Notes: generated by a model not told the origin, from the sequence alone. A stretch of 32,429 nucleotides of DNA from Betaproteobacteria bacterium SCGC AG-212-J23 (GCA_001644455.1 LSTF01000039.1:1-32429), one strand, 5' to 3'; numbered from the stretch's first letter, positions 16,499 through 24,853 are shown. Numbers and translations: made by a program.

Positions 16499-17770
16499 TT
16501 AGAACGAGTAGCTGATGCCGATCGCTGCCTGCTTGATGTCCTCGCCCCGGTTCGGGTTGCTTCCCGCCCAGTTGTCCATCCGCGCCGACGGCCCGTTCGA
16601 GAGCTTGTTGGCGATGAGGTAGACGAAAGTCTGGCGATCGAAGCGGTAACGCGCGCCAAGCGACAGCATCCAGGCCTGCAAGCCAGTCGTGCTGCAGTCT
16701 TGGCCGCCCGTGAGCTGGCAGTTGCCACTGCCCGCACGGACATACTGAGTCGCGAAGCCCCACGGGCCGACGTTCAGGTCATAGCCGAGCGCCCAGTTCA
16801 CCTTCTTGTATTCCTGGAAGCGGCCGGCGCCGATCTGGCCGGTCTCCGTGTAATGCAGGCGCGCGACATCCAACACGATCCGCTGGTTGGCAAACCGCAC
16901 TTCGCCGCTGGCGCGGGTTGCACTGTCTCGCGACCGCGCGTTGGCTCCGGTATTGGTGATCGTCGCGTCGGGGATGTTGCTCGACGCGCCGAAGATGTCG
17001 TTGTGGACCTCGTACTGCACCGAGCCGTAGAACATCTGGCTGTCGTACTTGATGCCCGTCGAATAGAGGTTTCGATTGAGGCCGGTACCCGGCTCGCCGC
17101 GCGCTTCATCCGGGCCGTAGGTCAGGCCGGCCTGGAAGCCGCCGAACTCCGCGGTCTGGTACTGCACCGAGTTCGCGCGCCGCTCATGGAAGCGGGCGGC
17201 GTTGTTGTTGCCGATGCCAATGTTCGACAGCACGTTGCTGGCGGAGATGAAGTTGCCGCTGGCGATGCCGAACATGGCGAAGGTGTCGCCGTATTCCTTG
17301 TAGATCGTGTCCATGTTACCGAGCTTGACCGTGCCCAACGTCTTGTGGCTCAGGCCCGCGAAGGAGTTCCGGTTCGACCAGGTGCCCGTGCCGTCGTCGA
17401 TCGCGATCGACTGCTCCAACTGCCAGATGGCCTTCAACTGGCCGCCGAGATTGCGTTCGCCGCGGAAGCCGAGGTAGGAGTTCTGCGAATCGACCGCGTA
17501 GCGCTGGTTGTGGTCGGGAATGCGTCCTTCCGCGGCGATGAAGCTCGTACCGGCGGACGCCGCGCTGTACGTGCCATTTCGAGTGACGAGAGTGGAGACC
17601 CCGTCACCGATCTGCGTGGACCCTTGGCCTTTCGCCGAAATGAACTCGGGATAGAGCTTGCCGTAGATCTGGACCGTGCCAATGGTCTCGTTGCCCATCG
17701 TGATCTGCGCGTGCACCGCGGGAGCGGCGAACAGAGCACCGACAGCGAGTGCAACTGCTTTCTTCTTCAT
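16499..17770 (-). CDS. Gram-negative general porin (OmpC-type, Porin_4 family)
   Basis: 423 residues from the ATG at 17770, chosen for its strong ribosome site (GAGGAGGAG, five bases upstream) and for the signal peptide beginning there (MKKKAVALAVGALFAAPAVHA). The mature start TVQIYGKLYPEF and repeated amphipathic strands match the beta-proteobacterial trimeric porins. Markers include NSYLGFRGERNLGGQLKAIW, WSNRNSFAGL and a C-terminal Phe (GISYSF). It forms an outer-membrane channel for small hydrophilic solutes. Placement between the ThDP/ABC operon and the second binding-protein operon suggests substrate entry for this pathway. It has its own upstream region with a dyad and is followed by a strong terminator, so it is probably expressed more strongly than its neighbours. 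Confidence 0.94.
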   Translation of the reverse strand: MKKKAVALAVGALFAAPAVHAQITMGNETIGTVQIYGKLYPEFISAKGQGSTQIGDGVSTLVTRNGTYSAASAGTSFIAAEGRIPDHNQRYAVDSQNSYLGFRGERNLGGQLKAIWQLEQSIAIDDGTGTWSNRNSFAGLSHKTLGTVKLGNMDTIYKEYGDTFAMFGIASGNFISASNVLSNIGIGNNNAARFHERRANSVQYQTAEFGGFQAGLTYGPDEARGEPGTGLNRNLYSTGIKYDSQMFYGSVQYEVHNDIFGASSNIPDATITNTGANARSRDSATRASGEVRFANQRIVLDVARLHYTETGQIGAGRFQEYKKVNWALGYDLNVGPWGFATQYVRAGSGNCQLTGGQDCSTTGLQAWMLSLGARYRFDRQTFVYLIANKLSNGPSARMDNWAGSNPNRGEDIKQAAIGISYSF

Positions 17771-17775
17771 GTCGT

Positions 17776-17855
17776 CTCCTCCTCTGTTTGTCCGCCGCGC
17801 CTGTTCTGCTATAGAGAACATTGATCGCGATGACGGAACCGGGCCAATCTACGTG
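17776..17855 (-). promoter_or_regulatory. Porin upstream region: 19-bp dyad TGTTCT-N7-AGAACA and strong RBS
   Basis: The 85 bp between the small ORF stop and the porin start hold a perfect inverted repeat with 6-bp arms, TGTTCT and AGAACA, and a 7-base centre (17802-17820). On the minus strand the centre reads CTATAGC, a possible -10 box, 32-50 bases before the ATG, so a regulator bound here would cover the promoter. A TTGACA hexamer further upstream overlaps the small ORF stop but is too far away to pair with it. The ribosome site GAGGAGGAG is at 17776-17784. The promoter call is tentative; the dyad itself is exact. Confidence 0.5.
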
Positions 17856-17981
17856 TCAAAGCCCGTAGTCGTCAAGCTTGTAGCGGCGCGGCTTGAGCGC
17901 CCGGCAGATATCGCGCGTCACCGCAGCCTGCGGCAGCGCAATACCGCGCTCGGTCGCCATCGCCGCGACGATTTCACTCAT
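17856..17981 (-). CDS. Small conserved-looking ORF, 41 residues, coupled to the ThDP enzyme
   Basis: Starts at 17981 with ATG overlapping the stop of the ThDP enzyme (ATGA), the same junction used throughout this operon, and encodes 41 residues ending in KPRRYKLDDYGL. No signal peptide or membrane segment is visible; it contains an Ala-rich helix-like first half and a basic/acidic tail. I do not recognise a family. It could be a small subunit or accessory peptide of the ThDP enzyme, or the remnant of a longer C-terminal partner. The coupling is the main evidence that it is translated. Confidence 0.55.
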   Translation of the reverse strand: MSEIVAAMATERGIALPQAAVTRDICRALKPRRYKLDDYGL

Positions 17982-19705
17982 CGTTTCTGGGTGATGGTGT
18001 CGATCAGCGCCGGCTGCCCGGCCTGCACCTTGCGGATGGCCCGCTTCAGTGCCGCGGCCACCGCGCCCGGCTTGTCGATCGGCCCTTCGGCGTACCAGCC
18101 CATCGAGCGCGCCAGCGTGGCGAAGTCCGGCTCGGGGTCGGACATATCCATACCTATATGTGCGCGCTCGACCGGCGTGCCGCGCAACTTGGCCATGCGG
18201 ATCTGGTGCTCCCAGTCGTTGTAGTAGGCGCGGTTGTTGTACATGACGATCAGCATCGGGATGCGGTGCTTGGCCGCGACCCAGAGGGCGCCGGCGTCGA
18301 ACATCAGGTCGCCGTCGGGCTGCAGGTCGACCACCAGGCGCCCTTTGCCGCGGTGCGCGAGCGCGACGCCGAGCGAGATGCCGATCTGCGTCGCGGTGCC
18401 GAGCGACTTGCCCGGGTGCCGGTACGGCTTGTCGAAATCCCAGACGATGCGCGCCCACTCGTCCAGGGTACCCGCGGTGAGCACCCAGTCGTGCTTCTTG
18501 ATCTGCTGCCAGACTTCGTGCGCGAGCCGCGGCAAGGTAATGGGGCTCGCGTCCCAGTCTTCCTTCGCTTCCTTCTCCCAGCCCGCGCGGACCTTCCTGT
18601 TGAGGTTCGAATAGTGCTTGATCCGCTCTTCCGACTTTTTCGTCTTCTTCAACAAATCGGTCAGGGCAGGAATGGCGAGCGTGGTATCTGCCATCACACG
18701 CAGATCGGCATGCACGAGCCGCTGGTAGTCCATCGCCCAGCTCGAGATTTCCAGGTCGCCGAAACCGATCTCGATCCACTTGCAGCCCTGCGGCACGAGC
18801 GAGGTCACCTTGCGCGTGGTGCTGACCAGCTCGGTGGTCGGCCGCTCCCAGTCGCGCGTGTCGAGCGACAGCACGACATCGGCGTCGCGGAAAACGTCCT
18901 TCGCCATGCTGAAGTTGAGCGGATGGCGGCTGGGAAAGTTGAGCCGGCTGCCGACGTCGTACACCGGTGCGCCGAGCGTCTCGGCCAGCTTCACCAGCGC
19001 CTCGTACCCTTCGGGGTCGCGGCCGACGAACTCGGCGAGGATCACGGGCCGCTTCGCTTTCGACAGAAGGTCCGCAACCTTCTTCAGCGCCTTCGGATCC
19101 GGCGCGAGCCGGGTCGGCACCTGCTGGACCCTACCGATTGGTACGTCATGGTCGAGCGGCTGTTCCTGCAGCCACGCGTCGTAGCACATATAGATAGGCC
19201 CACGCGGCTCGGTCATCATCACGCCGTAGGCGCGGGCGAAGGATTCCGGCACGCCGTCGATCACGGTCGGCTGGTAATCCCACTTCGTATAGGCCCGCAC
19301 CGCCTCGCCCTGCACCAGCGCGGTGTGAATCCAGTCGATGCGCGGCCGGCGCTTGGTCTCGTCCATCGGCCCGGTGGCGCCGATGATGAACACCGGGCAG
19401 CGGTCGGCGTAGGCGTAATAAATCGCCATGTTGGCGTGCAGCAGGCCGACCAGGTTGTGCAGGATCGCCGCCATCGGCTTGCCGCTCGCCTTGGCGTAGC
19501 CGTGCGCGATCTGCACCGCCGTCTCCTCGTGCTGGCAGAGCATCATGGTCGGCTTGTTGCGGCCGTAGTTGACGATCGAGTCATGCAGGCCGCGATAGCT
19601 CGCGCCGGGATTGAGCGCGGCGTGCGGCAGCCCATAGGCGTGCAGCAGGTCGACGATGACGTCGGACGCCCAGCGCCTGGCTAGTTTCTTTTCAGGGCTA
19701 CGCAT
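17978..19705 (-). CDS. Thiamine diphosphate-dependent enzyme (acetolactate synthase-like superfamily)
   Basis: 575 residues from the ATG at 19705, which has a GGAGA ribosome site and overlaps the end of the ATPase gene by 25 bp. The three-domain layout of the pyruvate-oxidase/benzoylformate-decarboxylase group is visible. The N-terminal Pyr domain has the catalytic Glu in CQHEETAVQIAHGYAKASGKP (E60), a central domain follows, and the C-terminal PP domain has DLQPDGDLMFDAGALW followed by MYNNRAYYNDWEHQ. The Mg-ThDP motif normally starts GDG; here it reads PDGD...NN, keeping the Asp and the NN pair. Such enzymes decarboxylate 2-keto acids or make/break C-C bonds; the substrate is unknown. Operon context with a Rieske oxygenase and cupins nearby suggests late steps of ring-product breakdown. 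Confidence 0.9.
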   Translation of the reverse strand: MRSPEKKLARRWASDVIVDLLHAYGLPHAALNPGASYRGLHDSIVNYGRNKPTMMLCQHEETAVQIAHGYAKASGKPMAAILHNLVGLLHANMAIYYAYADRCPVFIIGATGPMDETKRRPRIDWIHTALVQGEAVRAYTKWDYQPTVIDGVPESFARAYGVMMTEPRGPIYMCYDAWLQEQPLDHDVPIGRVQQVPTRLAPDPKALKKVADLLSKAKRPVILAEFVGRDPEGYEALVKLAETLGAPVYDVGSRLNFPSRHPLNFSMAKDVFRDADVVLSLDTRDWERPTTELVSTTRKVTSLVPQGCKWIEIGFGDLEISSWAMDYQRLVHADLRVMADTTLAIPALTDLLKKTKKSEERIKHYSNLNRKVRAGWEKEAKEDWDASPITLPRLAHEVWQQIKKHDWVLTAGTLDEWARIVWDFDKPYRHPGKSLGTATQIGISLGVALAHRGKGRLVVDLQPDGDLMFDAGALWVAAKHRIPMLIVMYNNRAYYNDWEHQIRMAKLRGTPVERAHIGMDMSDPEPDFATLARSMGWYAEGPIDKPGAVAAALKRAIRKVQAGQPALIDTITQKR

Positions 19706-20754
19706 TTCTCCGGATCCGCTCTGAGATAGATCGTTTCCTCCACCCGCGTGCGCAGCGAAGGATGGGCTTTGCATTGCAGCTGGTGTTCACCGACGGTCAC
19801 CACGAAGTCGACCGATTCGCCCAAAAATACCTTCTGATAGACGGTACCCTCCCACACGTTGGGACCGTCGTTCTTCCGCTCGGAAAGCTCGATGTCCTCG
19901 GGACGGACGGAAATCGTCACGATTTCATCGTTTGCAAGAGGATCGGTCGCGAGCACCTTCATACCGCCGATCTGCGAGCTCACCCGGTAAAAGTCGCCTT
20001 CCCGCGACAGCACCCGCGCCTCGAGGAAGTTGGTGCTGCCCACGAAATCCGCGACGAACTGGTTTCGCGGCCGCTCGTAGATCTCGCGCGGGCTGCCGAT
20101 CTGCTCGATGCGCCCGCCGTTCATGACCGCGATCGAGTGCGATAGCGCCAGCGCCTCGCTCTGGTCGTGCGTCACGTAGACCGTGGTGATGCCGAGCTCG
20201 CGCTGCAGGCGCTTCAGCTCGAAGCGCATGCGCTCGCGCAGCTTCGCGTCGAGATTGGAGAGCGGCTCGTCGAGCAGCAGGAGCCGCGGCTCCATGACCA
20301 GCGCCCGCGCCAGCGCCAGGCGCTGCTGCTGGCCGCCGGAGAGCTTGGTCGCTTCGCGATCGGCAAAATCCTCCAGCGCCACGGTCTTCAGAACGCGCAG
20401 CACCTTCTCCTTCGAGAACTTCCGGGAAACGCGCAACGGGAACGCCGCATTCTCGAAGACGGTCATGTGCGGCCAGATGGCATAGGACTGGAACACCATC
20501 CCCAGGCCGCGCCGGTTCGGCGGGATGAAGACGTTCTTCGAGAAAACTACGTCGCCGCCGACGCGGATCTCGCCCGCGACCGGCCGCTCGAGGCCGGCGA
20601 TGGAGCGAAGGGTGGTCGTCTTGCCGCAACCGCTCGGGCCGAGCAGCGTGAAGAGCTTCCCCGCCGGCACCTCGAAGGCCACCTCCTGGGCGGCGCGCAC
20701 CACCTGGCCACGCTCGCCGACGTAATCCGTGCACAGACCCGTGACCGTCAGCAC
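19681..20754 (-). CDS. ABC transporter ATP-binding protein (FbpC/PotA type)
   Basis: 357 residues from GTG at 20754, one base after the permease stop. Walker A is GPSGCGKTT at about 39-47; the Q-loop lies in GMVFQSYAIWPHMTV; the signature is LSGGQQQR; Walker B is LLLLDEPLSNLDA; the H-loop is in TVYVTHDQSEALAL. A TOBE-type C-terminal domain is indicated by ISVRPEDIELSE. This is the MalK/FbpC/PotA class that powers import via one fused or two permease subunits. Its partner permease lies immediately upstream. Its 3' end overlaps the ThDP gene by 25 bp, so the transporter and the enzyme are co-expressed. Confidence 0.95.
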   Translation of the reverse strand: MLTVTGLCTDYVGERGQVVRAAQEVAFEVPAGKLFTLLGPSGCGKTTTLRSIAGLERPVAGEIRVGGDVVFSKNVFIPPNRRGLGMVFQSYAIWPHMTVFENAAFPLRVSRKFSKEKVLRVLKTVALEDFADREATKLSGGQQQRLALARALVMEPRLLLLDEPLSNLDAKLRERMRFELKRLQRELGITTVYVTHDQSEALALSHSIAVMNGGRIEQIGSPREIYERPRNQFVADFVGSTNFLEARVLSREGDFYRVSSQIGGMKVLATDPLANDEIVTISVRPEDIELSERKNDGPNVWEGTVYQKVFLGESVDFVVTVGEHQLQCKAHPSLRTRVEETIYLRADPEKCVALKRN

Positions 20755-20755
20755 G

Positions 20756-22492
20756 CTAGGCCTCCCTGATCCCGAACTTGCGGCCGAGCCACTGCGCCGC
20801 GAGCACCAATACGAACAGCGCCAGGATCAGCATCACGCCAAGCGCCGAAAGCTCGACGTACTGGCCGTTCTCCCACAGCTCCCAGATCAGGATCGACACC
20901 ACCTCGCTGCCCGGGCTGTAGAGCAGGATCGAGCTCGACAGCTCGCGGATCGAAACGATCACCACGTAGATCCAGCCGGCGAGCAGCCCCGGCTTGAGGA
21001 GCGGCAGGATGACGCGCCAGAAAGTCGTGAACCACGAGGCGCCGCTCATCGCCGCGGATTCCTCGAGCTCCTTGTGGATCTGCAGCATCGAGGTGGTGTT
21101 GTAGCGCAGGCCGTACGGCATGAAGCGCGTCACGTAGGCGATGAGCATGATCCAGATCGTCCCGTACACGCCGATCGGCAAATAGAGATACAGGATCATG
21201 ATGGCGAGGCCGAGCACCAGCCCGGGGAACACCATCGGCAGCGAGGCGATGTTGTCGAGCAGCCAGCGGCCCGGCAGCCGGGTCTTCACCACGATCCAGC
21301 AGATCACCGAGGTGACGAGCATGACGAGGGTGGCGCTGCCGAGCGCGAGCAGCAGGCTGTTCCACACCGAGCGCGCCAGGTTCGGATACGAAAGGATGGT
21401 GCGGTAGGGATCGAGCGTCAGGCGCGACAGCGCTTCCATCGACGGCACCGCGTAGAACTTCTGCAGCGACGACCAGAGCAGCACGGCGAACGGCAGGACC
21501 ACGATCGCGAGGAAGTACAGCAGGAAAATCGCCGTCGTGAAATAGCGCCAGCGCCCGAGGTCGATGGTGCGCGGGCGAAAGCCCTTGCCGGTCATGGTTG
21601 CGTACTTCGATCCCTGGCTGGAAAGGCGCGACTGGAAATAAACGCCGACCGAGGTGATGAGCAGCAGCGTCACCGCGAGGGCCGCAGCGAGGCCGATCTG
21701 GCTTGGATAGCGATGCACCGCCTGGTAGATCGCCGAGGTGAACACCTGGATGCCCACCGGCAGGCCGAGCAGCGCCGGCACTTCGAACGACTCGATGGCG
21801 CGGACGAAGAGAATCAGGATGGTGGCGAACACCGCCGGCCAGACGAGCGGCAGCGTGATGCGCGCGGCCACCTGCGGCACGCTCGCGCCGCTCATCACCG
21901 CCGATTCCTCGAGCGCCGGGTCCATGGCGCGGAACGCCGCGGTCATGAGCAGGAACGCGACCGGCGAATAATGCAGGCCGTCGACCCAGATCATTCCCCA
22001 GAGCGAATAGACGTTGACGAACACGGCCTCGGTGTCGAACAGGTTCTGCAGCACCAGGTTGATCAGGCCGATCTTCGGGCTGCCGAGCAGGATCCAGGCG
22101 ACCGTGAACAGGATCCCGGGAATGATGAGCGGGATCACAGACAGCGCGAAGAAGAGGCCCTTGAAGGGGGTGTTGGTGCGCTCGTTCATCCAGGCGAGCG
22201 CGGTGCCGATGACGAAGGCGACGAGCGACGCGCCCGTGGCGAACTGCAGCGAGTTCAGGAACAACGTCCAGGTCTCCTCGGAGCCGTAGGCCTGGCGATA
22301 GTTGTCGAACGTGAATACGGCGGCCTTGGCGGCGCTCTGCGGCGTGAAGAAGCTTTGCCACAGGAGGAAGCCCAACGGCACGACGGCGAGGTAGAGCGTC
22401 AGCGCGACGCAGACGGCGATGATCAGCCACTTCGCGTCGAAGCGCGGCGCGGCGCCGGCGTCAGCCGTGATGGTGGTGGTGGCGGTGCTCAT
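20756..22492 (-). CDS. ABC transporter permease, fused two-domain (FbpB-like)
   Basis: 578 residues with about twelve membrane segments arranged as two homologous halves. Each half carries an EAA-type cytoplasmic loop: EESAVMSGASVPQVAARITLP near residue 196 and EESAAMSGASWFTTFWRVILP near 476, the docking sites for the ATPase. This fused architecture is typical of ferric-iron (FbpB/AfuB) importers and relatives that take organic anions. The ATG at 22492 has no clear ribosome site and lies inside the end of the EutA-like gene (32-bp overlap), so translation is probably coupled; a slightly later start cannot be excluded. It would serve the binding protein at 25553-26500 of the same operon and possibly also the two at 14378-16437. 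Confidence 0.93.
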   Translation of the reverse strand: MSTATTTITADAGAAPRFDAKWLIIAVCVALTLYLAVVPLGFLLWQSFFTPQSAAKAAVFTFDNYRQAYGSEETWTLFLNSLQFATGASLVAFVIGTALAWMNERTNTPFKGLFFALSVIPLIIPGILFTVAWILLGSPKIGLINLVLQNLFDTEAVFVNVYSLWGMIWVDGLHYSPVAFLLMTAAFRAMDPALEESAVMSGASVPQVAARITLPLVWPAVFATILILFVRAIESFEVPALLGLPVGIQVFTSAIYQAVHRYPSQIGLAAALAVTLLLITSVGVYFQSRLSSQGSKYATMTGKGFRPRTIDLGRWRYFTTAIFLLYFLAIVVLPFAVLLWSSLQKFYAVPSMEALSRLTLDPYRTILSYPNLARSVWNSLLLALGSATLVMLVTSVICWIVVKTRLPGRWLLDNIASLPMVFPGLVLGLAIMILYLYLPIGVYGTIWIMLIAYVTRFMPYGLRYNTTSMLQIHKELEESAAMSGASWFTTFWRVILPLLKPGLLAGWIYVVIVSIRELSSSILLYSPGSEVVSILIWELWENGQYVELSALGVMLILALFVLVLAAQWLGRKFGIREA

Positions 22493-24071
22493 GCGGCACG
22501 CGGGGGTCTTTGCTGAACACGAGCGACTTGATCGTCACCGGGACGGTGTGCGAGGGCATGCGGATGCGCCCGAGGTCGATGTAGTCGAAATCCCGCAGCG
22601 CGATGCCGTCGATCACCAGCAGCTCGGAGGCGATGCGCCAGTCATCCTTGAGGATGCCACCGAGCGTGTTGGCGACGTCGCCGTCGAGGATCAGGAAGAG
22701 CGGCTTCCTGTGCGCGATGGTGCGGGACATTGCCAGCGTGATCGCGCGCGCGAACGCCGACAAGCGCTCGAACGAGGGCTCGCCGCGCCAGCGGAAAGCG
22801 AGGGCGACCTCGCTCTCTCCCTCCACCAGATCGAAGGCCGCGAAATGCCGCGCGATCACGGCCGCGAGCTTCTCGGGGACGATCTCCCCGTCGAGCCTCG
22901 CCGGCGGCTGCAGCACCTGCAGGTTGCGGCGCGGCAGCAGCTCCCCGGGCTGCGAGACGTAGACCGTGTTCCCCGACAGCTGGACGCTGTATTCCGAGGC
23001 ACCGAAGGCGGTGGCGCGGATGCACTCGCCTGCCGGCAGAAGCTTGCCGGGCAGTCGGTCGAGGCGCTTCTTGATCTCGAGCCCGAGGCGCCGGCCGAGG
23101 TCGCCGAAGTCGCGATCTTCGCGGCCATAGACATACTCGCCGACGCCGCCGGAGAACATCACGCCGCCGATGCGGGAGAGATTCCGCAGCGGCTCCGTCA
23201 GATAGTGGCGCGGATCGCCCAGGATGGCGGTGCAAACGGTTTCCGCCAGCCATTGCGCCACGGCATCGAGCGCCCCCGGGGGCACGCGGTCGCCGAGCTT
23301 CCAGTCGAACCCGGCCTCGCGCGCGAGCTTCTGTCCCTGTGGATCGAGGCGCGTGATGCTTCCCTCGGCATCCACCACCAGCAGCCGCCCGCCGACGTGG
23401 AACGCGGCGGTCTCGAGTACCTCGCCGTGCTCGATCACCGCCAGCTTGGTCGTGCCGCCGCCGATGTCGACGTTGAGCACGCGGATACCGCGCTCATGCG
23501 AGACCTTCGCCGCGCCGGAACCGTAGGCGGCAAGCATCGCTTCCATATGGTGGCCGGCGGTGGCGCAAACGAACTCCCCGCCCATCTCGGCGAGCAACTC
23601 GCCGATGGCGCGTGCGTTCTCGCGCCGCAGCGCCTCGCCGGTGAGGATCACCGAGCCGGTGTCGACCTGGTCGGGGTGAATGCCGGCGCCGGCGTAGGCG
23701 TCGTCGATGATGAGCGCGAGCGCCTTCTCGTCGATGCGCACATCGCTCGCATACGGCGTCAGCGCGACCGGCGACTCGTGAAGCGTCTCGCGCTTGACGA
23801 CGAAATAGCGGCTCGACAGGTCTTCGCCCATGCGCCGCATGTGCAGCCGGGAAAAGATGACCTGCGTGCCGGCCGAGCCGATGTCGATGCCGACGCTCGA
23901 GAGCACGAGGTTGTCCTGCTGCCAGATCGCGTTCTCTTCCAGCGGCCCGGGCGGCAGGTCGTGGTCGTGATCATGGTCATGATCGTGATCGCCGTCGCCC
24001 TCGTGGCTATGGTCGTGCTCGGCGCCGTAGAGATGGTCGTCCAGCGTGTGCTTGCGCTTGTCTCCGTTCAA
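22461..24071 (-). CDS. EutA-like reactivating-factor ATPase with His-rich termini
   Basis: 536 residues. After a His/Asp-rich stretch at about 13-38 (EHDHSHEGDGDHDHDHDHDH) comes an actin/Hsp70-type ATPase core. Phosphate-1 loop is SSVGIDIGSAGTQVIFSRL at about 58-76, followed by HPDQVDTGSVILTGEALRRE, FVCATAGHHMEAMLAAYGSG, the phosphate-2 loop VLNVDIGGGTTKLAV, and GGVMFSGGVGEYVYG. These match EutA, which reactivates adenosylcobalamin-dependent ethanolamine ammonia-lyase. No eutB, eutC or microcompartment gene is present. The C-terminus ends PHEHRHHHHHG, but that stretch overlaps the permease start. The gene begins with an ATGA overlap on the IclR gene. The client enzyme is unknown; His tracts suggest metal (Ni, Co, Zn) binding, consistent with the Ni/Co-type permease two genes upstream. 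Confidence 0.85.
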   Translation of the reverse strand: MNGDKRKHTLDDHLYGAEHDHSHEGDGDHDHDHDHDHDLPPGPLEENAIWQQDNLVLSSVGIDIGSAGTQVIFSRLHMRRMGEDLSSRYFVVKRETLHESPVALTPYASDVRIDEKALALIIDDAYAGAGIHPDQVDTGSVILTGEALRRENARAIGELLAEMGGEFVCATAGHHMEAMLAAYGSGAAKVSHERGIRVLNVDIGGGTTKLAVIEHGEVLETAAFHVGGRLLVVDAEGSITRLDPQGQKLAREAGFDWKLGDRVPPGALDAVAQWLAETVCTAILGDPRHYLTEPLRNLSRIGGVMFSGGVGEYVYGREDRDFGDLGRRLGLEIKKRLDRLPGKLLPAGECIRATAFGASEYSVQLSGNTVYVSQPGELLPRRNLQVLQPPARLDGEIVPEKLAAVIARHFAAFDLVEGESEVALAFRWRGEPSFERLSAFARAITLAMSRTIAHRKPLFLILDGDVANTLGGILKDDWRIASELLVIDGIALRDFDYIDLGRIRMPSHTVPVTIKSLVFSKDPRVPHEHRHHHHHG

Positions 24072-24853
24072 GGGACGTACCCGAGGCGCGCCGAGACGGC
24101 GCTGGCGGTGGCGATGACGCTCGGCACGCAGGTCAGCATGACTTTCTTGTTCATGCGCTGCACCGGCGCGGCGAGGCCCACCGCGGCGATCACCGCCCCG
24201 GTGTGGTTGCGCACCGGGCTGGCGATGGCGCGCAACCCGGTCTCGCTCTCCTCGTCGTCGGTGGCGTACTCGCGCTGCGTCACCTCGGCGAGCGTCTCCA
24301 TCAACGTTTCGCGCTTGACGATGGTCTTCGGCGTGTAGGCCTTCAGGCCCAGGTCGAGCACCTGCGTCACGTATTCCTCGGGCTGCGCGGCGAGCAGCAC
24401 CTTGCCCACCGCCGTGCAGTGCAGCGGCGCACGCGCCCCGACCGCGGCGGCCATGCGGATCGCGCGGCGGCTTTCCATCTCGTAAACATAGAGAACGCTG
24501 TGGTGGTCGATGATGCCGAGCTGCACGGTCTCGCCGGTCGTCTCCAGCAGCTCGCGCAGCTTCTGCCGCGCGGCGTCGGCCACGTCCATGCGCCGGCGCA
24601 CCAGCGAGCCGAGCTCGAACAGCGCGAGGCCGAGGCGGTACTTGCCGGTCTCGTCGTTTTGCTCGAGGAAACGCGCCGCGGTCAGCGTCGCCGCGAGGCG
24701 GTGCACCGTGCTCTTCGCAAGCTTCAGGCGCGAGGCAAGCACGGTGATGCCGAGCTCGTTCTCGTCGCCCGAGAACGAGCTCAGCAGCCGGATCGAGTTG
24801 GCGACGGACGAGAGCCGGGTCTTGGCGGGGCGGCTATTGCGGGGCTGTTCCAT
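24068..24853 (-). CDS. IclR-family transcriptional regulator
   Basis: 261 residues, standard IclR length. A winged helix-turn-helix occupies about 15-75 (LGITVLASRLKLAKSTVHRL, then ARFLEQNDETGKYRLG), followed by an effector domain with APLHCTAVGKVLLA and RAIASPVRNHTGAVIAAVGL, both characteristic of IclR proteins. Such regulators bind an aromatic or short organic acid and control catabolic operons. The gene lies inside the operon, overlapping the NiCoT-like gene by 20 bp upstream and the EutA-like gene by 4 bp downstream, so it is probably autoregulated. Candidate operators in the window are the 16-bp palindrome at 26530-26545 in front of its own operon and the dyad at 17802-17820. Confidence 0.94.
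   Translation of the reverse strand: MEQPRNSRPAKTRLSSVANSIRLLSSFSGDENELGITVLASRLKLAKSTVHRLAATLTAARFLEQNDETGKYRLGLALFELGSLVRRRMDVADAARQKLRELLETTGETVQLGIIDHHSVLYVYEMESRRAIRMAAAVGARAPLHCTAVGKVLLAAQPEEYVTQVLDLGLKAYTPKTIVKRETLMETLAEVTQREYATDDEESETGLRAIASPVRNHTGAVIAAVGLAAPVQRMNKKVMLTCVPSVIATASAVSARLGYVP

Noticed and set aside
22461-24071. Ethanolamine-utilisation (eut) operon
   Set aside because: Only the EutA-like gene is present; no eutB, eutC, shell protein or aldehyde dehydrogenase gene appears.
20729-24338. Plus-strand open frames over 20729-22516 and 22419-24338
   Set aside because: Arg/His/Asp-rich translations typical of antisense GC-rich frames, opposite well-defined ABC permease and EutA-like genes.
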